The notes under the pieces were generated by a model, which saw only the letters and a program-made list of their open reading frames with translations, made no database searches and had not been told where the DNA came from. This document shows, one piece after another, positions 6,556-12,630 of a stretch of 12,630 nt of DNA. The stretch comes from an uncultured Leuconostoc sp. Lineage in GTDB: Bacteria; Bacillota; Bacilli; Lactobacillales; Lactobacillaceae. How positions within the stretch are numbered: the first letter of the stretch is position 1; every line of letters starts with the position of its first letter. Made by a program: the position numbers and the translations under genes. The stretch is taken from assembly GCA_900554745.1 (NCBI GenBank), contig USIU01000017.1:1-12630 (forward strand), read 5' to 3'.

Positions 6556-8082
6556 ATGGCAGAAATTTCAGTACTTCAAATTGGTGCCACAGATTGGACA
6601 CCACAAATTAAAACAGCAAAAATTGATTGGCAGTATACCACGATTTTAGATTTACCCACGCGATTGGCCTTGCAAAGGGACCCCTATGTCTTAGAGCAAA
6701 CTTATGTTGTCTTAACGGATGAAACGCTTGAAAGTACGTTGTTGTCTAGTCAAATTAGTGAGTGGCCAGCACGACGGGTACTGTATTTTGCGCAACAGAT
6801 AACGCCTGAATTTCAAGCGATATTAGATGAACGTCAGGCGTTTCGGATTCCGGAAAAAACGCCACAAGCAGTCGCAGAACGCATCTTAAGCGATTTTCAA
6901 TTTGAACAAATTGGTTTTTCAACGCGCTTTAGTGAAACGCAATTTATCCCGATGCCCCCGCAAAACACGCATTTTGAACGCCAAGGGCGTTTTTCAGCGC
7001 GTTTTAGTGGTGATTTTGGGGATGCGTGGCAACAAATTGGCGCCTTGAAAACGTTTGCGGCCGATTTTGCAGCGACAGCAGAGAACGTCGTATGGCTAGA
7101 TTATGAACAAAGTGGCACGGCTGAAGTGCAAGTACAGTTTGTGTTCTTTCGTGATGGGCAAATTCAACAACGACAAACCATTGCTGGTACGCAATTGCGC
7201 CAGTTAACCACAGTGGGTGGTTTGTCAGATTATGATCATTATCAAATTATTGTCTCAGCCCGCGGACATGGTGTTTTGGATTTGCATGTGTTACATCAAC
7301 GACGATCACGTCACGGGGTTGGCGTGTTGATGCCAGGTGATGATTGGCAATTAACAGCTGAAAACGAGGAAATTTTAAGTTATTTTGATCCAGGTGATCG
7401 GCAGGCACCGCTAATTGTTAATTTTTCCGGAATTCGCTTGCATGTCGATGGTTTTGAAATGCGTGGCCCACTGCGTGAACTGGGGACGCCATATTTACTC
7501 TTTACGGATACGCGCATGCAAGGTGGGGCTTTTGACATTGGTACCGAGTTATATGAAAAAACCGTGATTGAGACAATCAAGCGGGCTATGGCAACACTGA
7601 ATTTTAAACCAGAAGACGTTATTTTAACGGGTTATTCGATGGGGAGTTACCCGGCAATGTATTATGCTGCCGATATTAAGCCGCGGGCCGTTGTGATTGC
7701 CAAACCAATCGTTAATCTCGGCACCTTGACGGCTAATCCGGATTTTCCGCATGGTTATAATCAAGATTGGACGTTAGATGTCCGGCGCTTTTTGGCTGGT
7801 CGCATGGCACCTGAAGATACCGAACCGTTGAATCAAATCTTATGGGAACACATTCAAAACGTCGACTGGTCAAAGATTGCGGTTGAGTTACTCACGATGA
7901 CAGATGATGAGTATGACGGGCAGAGCTTACCGGAATTACTCGCTTTCTTACAATCACGTGATACCCCATTAACGCATCAACAAGAAATCGGGACGCATAC
8001 GGCTAAAATTCCGGAAATGGTCCAATTCATGACCGCTGCGCTGGCAAAGTGGCGTGATAGTATGCGACAGGAGGCACAATAA
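6556..8082 (+). CDS. asp2: Accessory Sec system protein Asp2 (serine hydrolase / O-acetyltransferase)
   Basis: A 508-residue protein with an N-terminal domain, a central beta-rich part and a C-terminal alpha/beta-hydrolase domain (about 285-508). The nucleophile elbow is GYSMGS (359-364; Ser361). The acidic cluster MTDDEYDG (448-455, Glu452 probably catalytic) and His481 in GTHTAKIPEM complete a Ser-Glu-His triad with the spacing known for streptococcal Asp2. That protein O-acetylates GlcNAc on serine-rich-repeat adhesins and is also needed for their export. All three residues are present, so activity is expected. NFSGIRLHVDGFEMRG and GTPYLLFTDTRMQGGAF are family blocks around the hydrolase core. 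The ribosome binding site is AAGG/AGGAT at 6544-6553. It is encoded between asp1 and asp3, whose products form one complex with it. Confidence 0.9.
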   Translation: MAEISVLQIGATDWTPQIKTAKIDWQYTTILDLPTRLALQRDPYVLEQTYVVLTDETLESTLLSSQISEWPARRVLYFAQQITPEFQAILDERQAFRIPEKTPQAVAERILSDFQFEQIGFSTRFSETQFIPMPPQNTHFERQGRFSARFSGDFGDAWQQIGALKTFAADFAATAENVVWLDYEQSGTAEVQVQFVFFRDGQIQQRQTIAGTQLRQLTTVGGLSDYDHYQIIVSARGHGVLDLHVLHQRRSRHGVGVLMPGDDWQLTAENEEILSYFDPGDRQAPLIVNFSGIRLHVDGFEMRGPLRELGTPYLLFTDTRMQGGAFDIGTELYEKTVIETIKRAMATLNFKPEDVILTGYSMGSYPAMYYAADIKPRAVVIAKPIVNLGTLTANPDFPHGYNQDWTLDVRRFLAGRMAPEDTEPLNQILWEHIQNVDWSKIAVELLTMTDDEYDGQSLPELLAFLQSRDTPLTHQQEIGTHTAKIPEMVQFMTAALAKWRDSMRQEAQ

Positions 8083-8087
8083 GACTT

Positions 8088-9122
8088 ATGCAATATCAAA
8101 TTTATTGGACGCCACAGACGCACTTGTTAGAGTTGCAAGGCGCCACTGTTGATTTTCGCGCTTTGGACAATGTGTTTTATGAACATTATTTCTTGCCGAG
8201 TGGTCAAGCTGTTGTGACCTGGCATTCCAAGCAAACCTATGACAAGCAGCAACAATTAGCTGATTTGCCACAACTGGTGCCAGGTGAAACTTACACCATT
8301 ACCCGTCACATTGAAAATAGTGAGCGGATGTTTGCTTATTTAGTTGTTACTTTTTATGATCAGCAACACCAAGTCTTATTGGACAATAGCCAAAACCAAG
8401 ATGAAATCACGGTGACTGTGCCGGAAAACTATGCTTTCTATACGATTGGCTTACATGCCGCTGGCGCTGGGCAATTTACATTTCATGATATTTTGATTCG
8501 CCCCAAAACAACTGGCATATTACGTGATCATGATACGGTAATTGCGCCACGTTTCTATAGTGACCTACAAATCCCCAAGGTTGTGACGGCCAAAACGCTG
8601 CGGGTTATTTTTTCAGAACCAGAGCGGGGTGTGACGGATTATGTTGATCAGTGGATTAAAACAACGCAACAAGCGGTCCAATACATTGCCAGCAGTTTGC
8701 CGAATGCGGCATTTTATCGGCAACATGAGGCCGCTATTATCGCCAGTGTGAAAGCGGCCCGACGAAAGGCACGCGCGCATCACATTGAATTTGTGGGCTA
8801 TGGGCCAATTTCGAGTTATGCTGCCCTATATTATCAAAGTCAGGTTAAAGGGAGTGCCGCAGTGATTAGTGAAGATGTCAATTTGGCACCGGAACCTGAC
8901 TTAAAGATTGCGCGGACCGTCACGCGAGTGAGTTATTTGAGCCATCCGATTGCCCCCAATATCGCGACACCGGTGTTGTTACCCCATCCAGCGTATGAAC
9001 GACTAGGTACGTTGCATTATGACACCCCAACGCCCGAAGAGATGCGCCGCCAAGCGGCCTATGACGCCGCTCACCCTAAGAAACGTCTGTTGACGCAATT
9101 TTTTACCAAGAATAAAAAATAA
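8088..9122 (+). CDS. asp3: Accessory Sec system protein Asp3 with C-terminal Asp2-like extension
   Basis: A 344-residue protein. Residues 1-140 are the Asp3 family domain: a beta-rich, carbohydrate-binding-module-like part, with YEHYFLPSGQAVVTWHSKQTY, LVPGETYTITRHIEN and a closing FHDILIRPK. Asp3 bridges Asp1 and Asp2. Residues 141-344 are an extra region. Within it, EFVGYGPISSYAALYY (234-249) lines up with LTGYSMGSYPAMYY of Asp2, and both continue into a V/I-K-x-x-A-V-I...VNL stretch. The region therefore looks like a decayed hydrolase elbow in which the nucleophilic serine is replaced (G-Y-G-P-I-S). The C-terminus is basic (KKRLLTQFFTKNKK). AGGAGG (8069-8074) lies 13 bases before the ATG, a long but usable spacing, inside the asp2 end; only 5 bases separate the two genes. 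Identity comes from the N-terminal domain plus gene order asp1-asp2-asp3. Confidence 0.82.
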   Translation: MQYQIYWTPQTHLLELQGATVDFRALDNVFYEHYFLPSGQAVVTWHSKQTYDKQQQLADLPQLVPGETYTITRHIENSERMFAYLVVTFYDQQHQVLLDNSQNQDEITVTVPENYAFYTIGLHAAGAGQFTFHDILIRPKTTGILRDHDTVIAPRFYSDLQIPKVVTAKTLRVIFSEPERGVTDYVDQWIKTTQQAVQYIASSLPNAAFYRQHEAAIIASVKAARRKARAHHIEFVGYGPISSYAALYYQSQVKGSAAVISEDVNLAPEPDLKIARTVTRVSYLSHPIAPNIATPVLLPHPAYERLGTLHYDTPTPEEMRRQAAYDAAHPKKRLLTQFFTKNKK

Positions 9123-9146
9123 CACGACCGATTGTTGGCCGTGTTA
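9120..9146. terminator. Shared convergent terminator hairpin (asp3 / thioesterase)
   Basis: TAACACG (9120-9126) pairs with CGTGTTA (9140-9146), extended by CC/GG inside after one mismatch. It spans both stop codons: TAA of asp3 at 9120-9122 and TAA of the minus-strand gene at 9144-9146. On the minus strand the hairpin runs into TTATTTTTTATT, a proper U-tract, so it terminates the thioesterase transcript; for asp3 the T-tract is weak. Confidence 0.65.
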
Positions 9147-9518
9147 AGCGGGGTGTGTTTTTGTTGTTAGGGTGACAGTACTCGTACTGGTGAGCGTGTT
9201 TGTCTGCGTTTCGTGAATGGTCACGGTCCAAACTTGTAAACGGTGCCCGATGTTAAGTGGCGTGGCTGTGGCAACCAGCACACCCTGGGATACGGGTGCA
9301 AGGTGATGCGTATCAATTGCCACACCGACCGCAACTTTACCGTCAGGAAGCGCCGCATTGGCGCCGAGTGACGCAGCTGTTTCAGCTAGAAGGGCATTTA
9401 CCCCGCCGTGAACAAGACCATAAGGTTGCATGAGTTGCGCGGTCACGTTGACGGTTACGATGGTTTTTTCTGCCGATAATAATGTGGTTTTTAAACCTAA
9501 AAGTTCTATAATGTTCAT
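9144..9518 (-). CDS. menI: Hotdog-fold thioesterase, probable DHNA-CoA hydrolase
   Basis: A 124-residue PaaI/4HBT-type thioesterase. The hotdog signature is LVHGGVNALLAETAASLGAN (residues 35-54), with the HGG turn over CoA and Glu46 as the likely catalytic acid, followed by beta strands with THHLAPVSQGVLVATATPL typical of the fold. The start at 9518 (MNIIELLGLK) has AAAGGGGAT upstream on the same strand; a longer frame from 9569 would overlap menB and lacks a site. It is divergent from menB with 36 bases between start codons. MenB makes DHNA-CoA, and DHNA-CoA hydrolases of this family perform the next step, so this role is inferred from family plus context. Another acyl-CoA, such as phenylacetyl-CoA-type substrates, remains possible. 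Confidence 0.78.
   Translation of the reverse strand: MNIIELLGLKTTLLSAEKTIVTVNVTAQLMQPYGLVHGGVNALLAETAASLGANAALPDGKVAVGVAIDTHHLAPVSQGVLVATATPLNIGHRLQVWTVTIHETQTNTLTSTSTVTLTTKTHPA
9507..9512 (+). promoter_or_regulatory. -10 box of menB
   Basis: A perfect TATAAT lies 43 bases before the menB ATG, inside the first codons of the divergent thioesterase gene. No convincing -35 hexamer was found at 16-18 bases upstream. Transcription would start near 9519. Confidence 0.5.
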
Positions 9519-9544
9519 AGGACTAAAATCCCCTTTCTGAATGG

Positions 9545-9553
9545 AGTATAACA
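9545..9553 (-). promoter_or_regulatory. Extended -10 of the thioesterase gene
   Basis: Read on the minus strand, TGTTATACT is an extended -10 (TATACT, 5 of 6). It lies immediately upstream of menB, overlapping the menB ribosome binding site, and would start transcription near 9538. No clear -35 was found, as is common for extended -10 promoters. Confidence 0.45.
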
Positions 9554-9554
9554 T

Positions 9555-10388
9555 ATGACAACTTGGCACGCCGTAAAAGCGTACAACGAAATTTTATTTG
9601 AAACCAATGCTGACGGGAAAAACCCTGGGCAAGTGGCGAAAATCACGATGAATGATGTCAGCACGCATAATGCCTTTACCCCTGGCATGGTAGCTGAAAT
9701 GATTGAAGCCTTCACGATTGCACGTGATGATGCGCGCATCGGGGTCATTATTCTGACCGGTGCAGGCGATGAAGCGTTTTCTTCTGGTGGCAACCAGAAA
9801 GTGCGGGGCAATGGGGGATATGTCGGTGGTGACGGCATTCCACGTTTGAATGTCTTAGATTTGCAACGGCTGATGCGGATTATTCCCAAGCCAATCATTG
9901 CCATGGTAAAAGGCTGGTCAGTTGGTGGTGGTAATGTTTTGCAACTGGTGGCGGATTTAACCGTGGCGGCTGATAATGCTAAGTTTGGACAAACTGGTCC
10001 AATGGTTGGGTCCTTTGATGCGGGTTATGGCTCCGGTTATCTTGCCCGGGTGATTGGCCACAAGCGGGCCAAGGAAGTTTGGTTCTTAAACCATTTCTAT
10101 ACAGCGCAAGAAGCCTATGACATGAATTGGATTAATAAGGTCGTGCCACTGGCTGAAGTCGAAGACGCCACGATGGCCTGGGCCGATGAATTACTCACTA
10201 AATCCCCAACTGCTTTGCGCTTTATTAAAGCGGCCATGAATGCCGATACTGATGGGTTGGCTGGCTTGCAACAATTTGCTGGTGATGCAACCATGTTGTA
10301 CTATACGTCTGATGAAGCTAAAGAAGGCCGTGATGCCTTTAAAGAAAAGCGGATACCAAACTTTGATCAATATCCTAAGTTTCCATAA
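9555..10388 (+). CDS. menB: 1,4-dihydroxy-2-naphthoyl-CoA synthase
   Basis: A 277-residue crotonase-superfamily enzyme that cyclises o-succinylbenzoyl-CoA to DHNA-CoA in menaquinone synthesis, in the cytosol. Motifs are near-diagnostic: FSSGGNQKVRG (75-85), GGDGIPRLNVLDLQRLMR (91-108), IIAMVKGWSVGGGNVLQL (114-131, oxyanion-hole glycines), FGQTGPMVGSFDAGYGSGYL (144-163), and the C-terminal AGDATMLYYTSDEAKEGRDA plus KEKRIPNF (264-270) and YPKFP. Gly148 in QTGP sits where E. coli-type MenB has the glycine that leaves room for a bicarbonate cofactor, so this is probably the bicarbonate-dependent type. GGAG at 9543-9546 supports the start. It ends at a strong terminator and is monocistronic. No other classical men gene is adjacent except the divergent thioesterase, so menaquinone synthesis cannot be judged complete from here. 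Confidence 0.96.
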   Translation: MTTWHAVKAYNEILFETNADGKNPGQVAKITMNDVSTHNAFTPGMVAEMIEAFTIARDDARIGVIILTGAGDEAFSSGGNQKVRGNGGYVGGDGIPRLNVLDLQRLMRIIPKPIIAMVKGWSVGGGNVLQLVADLTVAADNAKFGQTGPMVGSFDAGYGSGYLARVIGHKRAKEVWFLNHFYTAQEAYDMNWINKVVPLAEVEDATMAWADELLTKSPTALRFIKAAMNADTDGLAGLQQFAGDATMLYYTSDEAKEGRDAFKEKRIPNFDQYPKFP

Positions 10389-10389
10389 G

Positions 10390-10421
10390 AAAAACACCAC
10401 GTGACAGCGTGGTGTTTTTTT
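10390..10421 (+). terminator. Intrinsic terminator after menB
   Basis: A 12-bp stem AAAAACACCACG/CGTGGTGTTTTT around loop TGACAG, ending in seven T, 1 base after the menB stop codon. Confidence 0.92.
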
Positions 10422-10494
10422 GCGCGCTAAATCTGTTTAAAAAGCTGAAAAAGTGTCTTTTGATAACTGAATATGAGTTTTAGATGAAAATTAT

Positions 10495-10523
10495 TTGACA
10501 AAAAATCTCATATAATGCACAAT
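10495..10523 (+). promoter_or_regulatory. Putative promoter of the mtnU-mtnE pair
   Basis: TTGACA (10495-10500) followed by 17 bases and CACAAT (10518-10523, 4 of 6). A perfect TATAAT at 10511-10516 is only 10 bases from this -35 and cannot pair with it. An inverted repeat ATATGAG (10471-10477) / CTCATAT (10507-10513) flanks the -35 and could be an operator. No S-box or T-box was recognised between 10422 and 10543. Confidence 0.45.
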
Positions 10524-10543
10524 ATCAGATAAGAGGATCAATC

Positions 10544-11335
10544 ATGATGTTAAAAATTGCCATTGCCCAAATGGATATTGCTTTAGGACAACCGGAGATG
10601 AATCAAGTTAAGGTGGCGCAGTATGCGCAACGGGCCGCCGCTGCGGGTGTCGATGTCCTTATTTACCCAGAAATGTGGCAAACGGGGTACGCATTAGATC
10701 AGTTGCCAACATTAGCAGATCGTGCAGGTACCAATACGCAGCAACTACTAGCACAGCTTGCTAAAAAATATCACTTGAATATTGTGGGTGGCTCTGTCGC
10801 CACACAACAAGGGGAACAATTTTATAACACAATGTATGTGGTGGACCAAATGGGCCAGCTTGTCAGCACCTATCACAAAGCGCATCTTTTTGGGTTAATG
10901 GCTGAGGAACAGTACATTGCCGCTGGTAATCAAAAAAATACCTTTGAATTAGCAGGTGTCCCTGCTGCTGGGGTGATTTGCTATGATATTCGGTTTCCAG
11001 AATGGCTACGTACCATGATGGCTGAGGGACCACAACAAATCCTATATGTTGTAGCCGAATGGCCGATTCAACGCATTGCCCAGTGGCAGATACTATTGCA
11101 AGCACGCGCGATTGAAAATCAAGCTTTTGTGGTGGCGGCCAATCGCGTTGGTCGTGATCATGCCAATCAGTTTGGTGGCCGCTCGATGGTTATTGATCCG
11201 TTGGGTCAAATTATTGCACAAGCTAGTGAGACAGATGAGGCGTTGTTGATTGTGACAATTGATACTGCTGATGAAAACGCAGTACGTGGCCAGATTCCGG
11301 TTTTTCGTGATCGGCGCCCTGAATTATATGACTAG
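10544..11335 (+). CDS. mtnU: Carbon-nitrogen (nitrilase-superfamily) hydrolase, probable omega-amidase
   Basis: A 263-residue cytosolic amidase with the nitrilase Glu-Lys-Cys triad: Glu43 in IYPEMWQTGY, Lys112 in YHKAHLFG and Cys146 in GVICYDIRFPEW. FVVAANRVG (195-203) and the GGRSMVIDPLGQII strand are also typical. This branch hydrolyses alpha-keto acid monoamides such as alpha-ketoglutaramate. Two start codons lie in tandem (10544 and 10547), with AGAGG at 10532-10536; either is possible. The next gene starts 8 bases after the stop and resembles Bacillus MtnE; in Bacillus the neighbouring mtnU product removes the ketoglutaramate formed when glutamine is the amino donor. That coupling is an inference from gene pairing. 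Other C-N hydrolase substrates cannot be excluded. Confidence 0.82.
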   Translation: MMLKIAIAQMDIALGQPEMNQVKVAQYAQRAAAAGVDVLIYPEMWQTGYALDQLPTLADRAGTNTQQLLAQLAKKYHLNIVGGSVATQQGEQFYNTMYVVDQMGQLVSTYHKAHLFGLMAEEQYIAAGNQKNTFELAGVPAAGVICYDIRFPEWLRTMMAEGPQQILYVVAEWPIQRIAQWQILLQARAIENQAFVVAANRVGRDHANQFGGRSMVIDPLGQIIAQASETDEALLIVTIDTADENAVRGQIPVFRDRRPELYD

Positions 11336-11343
11336 GAGAAACC

Positions 11344-12531
11344 ATGCATTTTCAAGAATCAGATTTACTTAAAACCTTGCCAAAACAGTTTTTTGCGACT
11401 TTAGTGAGTAAAGTCAATGCCAAAATTGCTGCTGGCGCTGACGTGATTAATCTTGGTCAAGGTAATCCAGATTTACCAACGCCAGATGACATTGTCAACG
11501 CGATGCAACAGGCAACAGCAGTGGCGGCTGATCACCAATACTCCGCTTTTCGAGGTGAGATGCGATTTAAAAAGGCTATTGCACAATTTTATCGAGAGAC
11601 TTACGGCGTTACCTTGGATCCAGCAACGGAAGTTGCGGTGTTGGCCGGTAGCAAAATTGGTTTGGTTGAATTGCCTTGGGCCTTAATGAATCCAGGGGAA
11701 ACACTTCTGTTACCAAACCCTGGTTATCCGGACTATTGGTCAGGGGCCGCTCTGGGTCGTGTTGTGGTTGAACAGGTGACATTGAAACGAGAAAATGACT
11801 TCTTAATTGATTATGATGATATTTCGGCTGATGTTGCTCAGCGGGCAAAATTACTTTATATGAATTATCCGAACAATCCCACTGGAGCTGTGGCGACTGA
11901 AGCGTTCTATGAACAAACGGTAAATTTTGCCAATCAAAATCAAGTCGGGATTGTGTCAGACTTTGCATATGGTGCGATTGGGTTTGATGGGCATCAACCG
12001 CGGTCGTTTATGCAGACACCAGGTGCAAAGGCTGTCGGTATTGAAACCTATACCTTTTCAAAGACGTTTAATATGGCTGGTTGGCGTGTTGGGTTTGCTG
12101 TTGGGAATGCTGATATGATCGAAGCAATTAATGTGATTCAAGATCATTTGTTTGTGTCGCTATTTCCGGCCGTTCAAGATGCGGCAATTGCCGCATTGGC
12201 ACACTATCATGATGCCAATAGTGCGGTTGCAGACCTAGTGCAAGTCTATCAACAGCGACGTGATGCTTTTATTCAAGCTGTTCGTGCTTATCATTGGGAG
12301 CCTTACGTACCTAAAGGGGCTTTTTACGTACTCATGCCAGTACCAGCAGGGTACACGTCGGCAAGTTTTGCTGATTTACTCTTAGAAGAAGCTAATGTGG
12401 CAGTGGCTGATGCATCAGGATTCGGGGATGCTGGGGCCGGGTATGTGAGAGTGAGTTTGACAACTGATACCGCACGTTTGGTTGAGGCAGCCCGTCGCAT
12501 CGGAAAATTATCAGTATTTAATGAGGCATGA
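11344..12531 (+). CDS. mtnE: PLP-dependent class I aminotransferase, MtnE-like
   Basis: A 395-residue fold-type I transaminase. Recognisable are the N-terminal substrate/dimer segment LPKQFFATLVSKVNAKI and VINLGQGNPDLPTPDDIV (34-51), the PLP-contact NYPNNPTGAV (174-183, Asn178), DFAYGAIGFDG (206-216, Asp206 on the pyridine N and Tyr209), the Schiff-base lysine Lys240 in FSKTFNMAGWRVGFAVGN (238-255), and Arg369 in GYVRVSLTT for the substrate carboxylate. Its sequence follows Bacillus MtnE closely, including KQFFA, NHKYS/DHQYS-type and VSLFPAVQ blocks. MtnE transaminates 2-keto-4-methylthiobutyrate to methionine, preferably from glutamine. TAGGAG at 11333-11338 supports the start and overlaps the stop of the amidase gene. 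Whether other methionine-salvage genes exist is unknown. A general aspartate/aromatic aminotransferase role is the main alternative. Confidence 0.85.
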   Translation: MHFQESDLLKTLPKQFFATLVSKVNAKIAAGADVINLGQGNPDLPTPDDIVNAMQQATAVAADHQYSAFRGEMRFKKAIAQFYRETYGVTLDPATEVAVLAGSKIGLVELPWALMNPGETLLLPNPGYPDYWSGAALGRVVVEQVTLKRENDFLIDYDDISADVAQRAKLLYMNYPNNPTGAVATEAFYEQTVNFANQNQVGIVSDFAYGAIGFDGHQPRSFMQTPGAKAVGIETYTFSKTFNMAGWRVGFAVGNADMIEAINVIQDHLFVSLFPAVQDAAIAALAHYHDANSAVADLVQVYQQRRDAFIQAVRAYHWEPYVPKGAFYVLMPVPAGYTSASFADLLLEEANVAVADASGFGDAGAGYVRVSLTTDTARLVEAARRIGKLSVFNEA

Positions 12532-12539
12532 AATAGCAC

Positions 12540-12579
12540 AATACCAGGGCAATCCGTTTCCGGATTCCCCTGGTATTTT
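12540..12579 (+). terminator. Intrinsic terminator after the aminotransferase
   Basis: A 17-bp stem with one mismatch (AATACCAGGG and ATCCG blocks at 12540-12556 against 12561-12577) around loop TTTC, followed by a short T-run. It lies 8 bases after the TGA stop. Confidence 0.85.
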
Positions 12580-12599
12580 AAAATCAATCAAAAAAGGGG

Positions 12600-12628
12600 T
12601 TGACGAGAGGGGCGAAAGGCGGTATATT
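12600..12628 (+). promoter_or_regulatory. Promoter reading out of the right edge
   Basis: TTGACG (12600-12605), a G-rich 17-base spacer, and TATATT (12623-12628): five of six matches in each hexamer with ideal spacing. The gene it serves lies beyond the window. Confidence 0.65.
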
Positions 12629-12630
12629 AG

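Noticed and set aside
6977..6994. Small hairpin AACGCC-AAG-GGCGTT followed by T-run within asp2
   Set aside because: Only 6 bp with a 3-base loop inside a conserved reading frame; too weak to call an internal terminator.
10495..10516. TTGACA and TATAAT as a single promoter
   Set aside because: The spacer is 10 bases; sigma-A promoters need about 16-18, so the two perfect boxes cannot work together.
10422..10543. S-box or T-box leader before the amidase/aminotransferase pair
   Set aside because: The gap is short, with no terminator hairpin near the start codon, no T-box core motif and no SAM-riboswitch pattern.
1..12630. Mobile element, prophage or CRISPR array
   Set aside because: No transposase, integrase or phage genes, no long terminal repeats, and no regularly spaced direct repeats were seen.

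Overview
The window looks like chromosomal DNA of a low-to-moderate-GC lactic acid bacterium (Lactobacillaceae in the broad sense; a Weissella/Leuconostoc-like or heterofermentative lactobacillus background is plausible, but the species cannot be fixed from sequence alone). Reasons: Firmicute-type ribosome binding sites, short intergenic gaps with simple hairpin terminators, a Bacillus-like xanthine phosphoribosyltransferase, an accessory-Sec asp gene cluster (known from streptococci, staphylococci and lactobacilli), and a perfect match to the Firmicute parS centromere site, which suggests the segment lies in the origin-proximal part of the chromosome. Genes are mainly on the + strand. No mobile element, CRISPR array, tRNA or rRNA was seen, and no gene-free stretch exceeds 300 bases.

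Layout. (1) 3-476: 3' part of a CorA-type Mg2+ channel gene interrupted by an in-frame TAG just after its (altered) GMN motif. (2) 486-1058: xpt, followed within 4 bases by a 16-bp perfect parS palindrome (1062-1077) and a hairpin terminator. (3) 1131-3570: a translationally coupled acyl-CoA synthetase/thiolase pair (similar in content to Bacillus yhfT-yhfS). The thiolase carries a one-base deletion exactly in its catalytic GHP motif. (4) 3574-4119 (-) a TetR-family repressor and 4255-4884 (+) a GNAT acetyltransferase, divergent, with inverted repeats and a sigma-A promoter between them. (5) 5040-9122: asp1-asp2-asp3, a three-gene operon with its own promoter, encoding the cytosolic Asp1/2/3 complex of the accessory Sec pathway; secY2, secA2, gtfA, gtfB and a serine-rich-repeat substrate are not in the window. 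Asp3 is long and its extra C-terminal region resembles a degenerate Asp2 hydrolase domain. (6) 9144-9518 (-) a hotdog thioesterase and 9555-10388 (+) menB, divergent with only 36 bases between start codons and apparently overlapping promoters. (7) 10544-12531: a carbon-nitrogen hydrolase and an aminotransferase matching the Bacillus mtnU-mtnE pair (omega-amidase plus glutamine-dependent transaminase of methionine salvage). (8) A terminator, then a promoter firing out of the right edge.

How the pieces work together: Asp1-3 should act as a complex that O-acetylates and/or chaperones a glycosylated adhesin towards SecA2/SecY2 encoded elsewhere. MenB makes 1,4-dihydroxy-2-naphthoyl-CoA and the neighbouring thioesterase is well placed to hydrolyse it, giving two consecutive menaquinone steps. 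The transaminase and amidase would jointly drive an amination reaction to completion. The most notable items are the parS site, the stand-alone asp1-3 operon with its Asp2-like Asp3 tail, and two disrupted genes within 3.5 kb, which could be real decay or sequencing errors. I saw no clear sign of a wholly new system.
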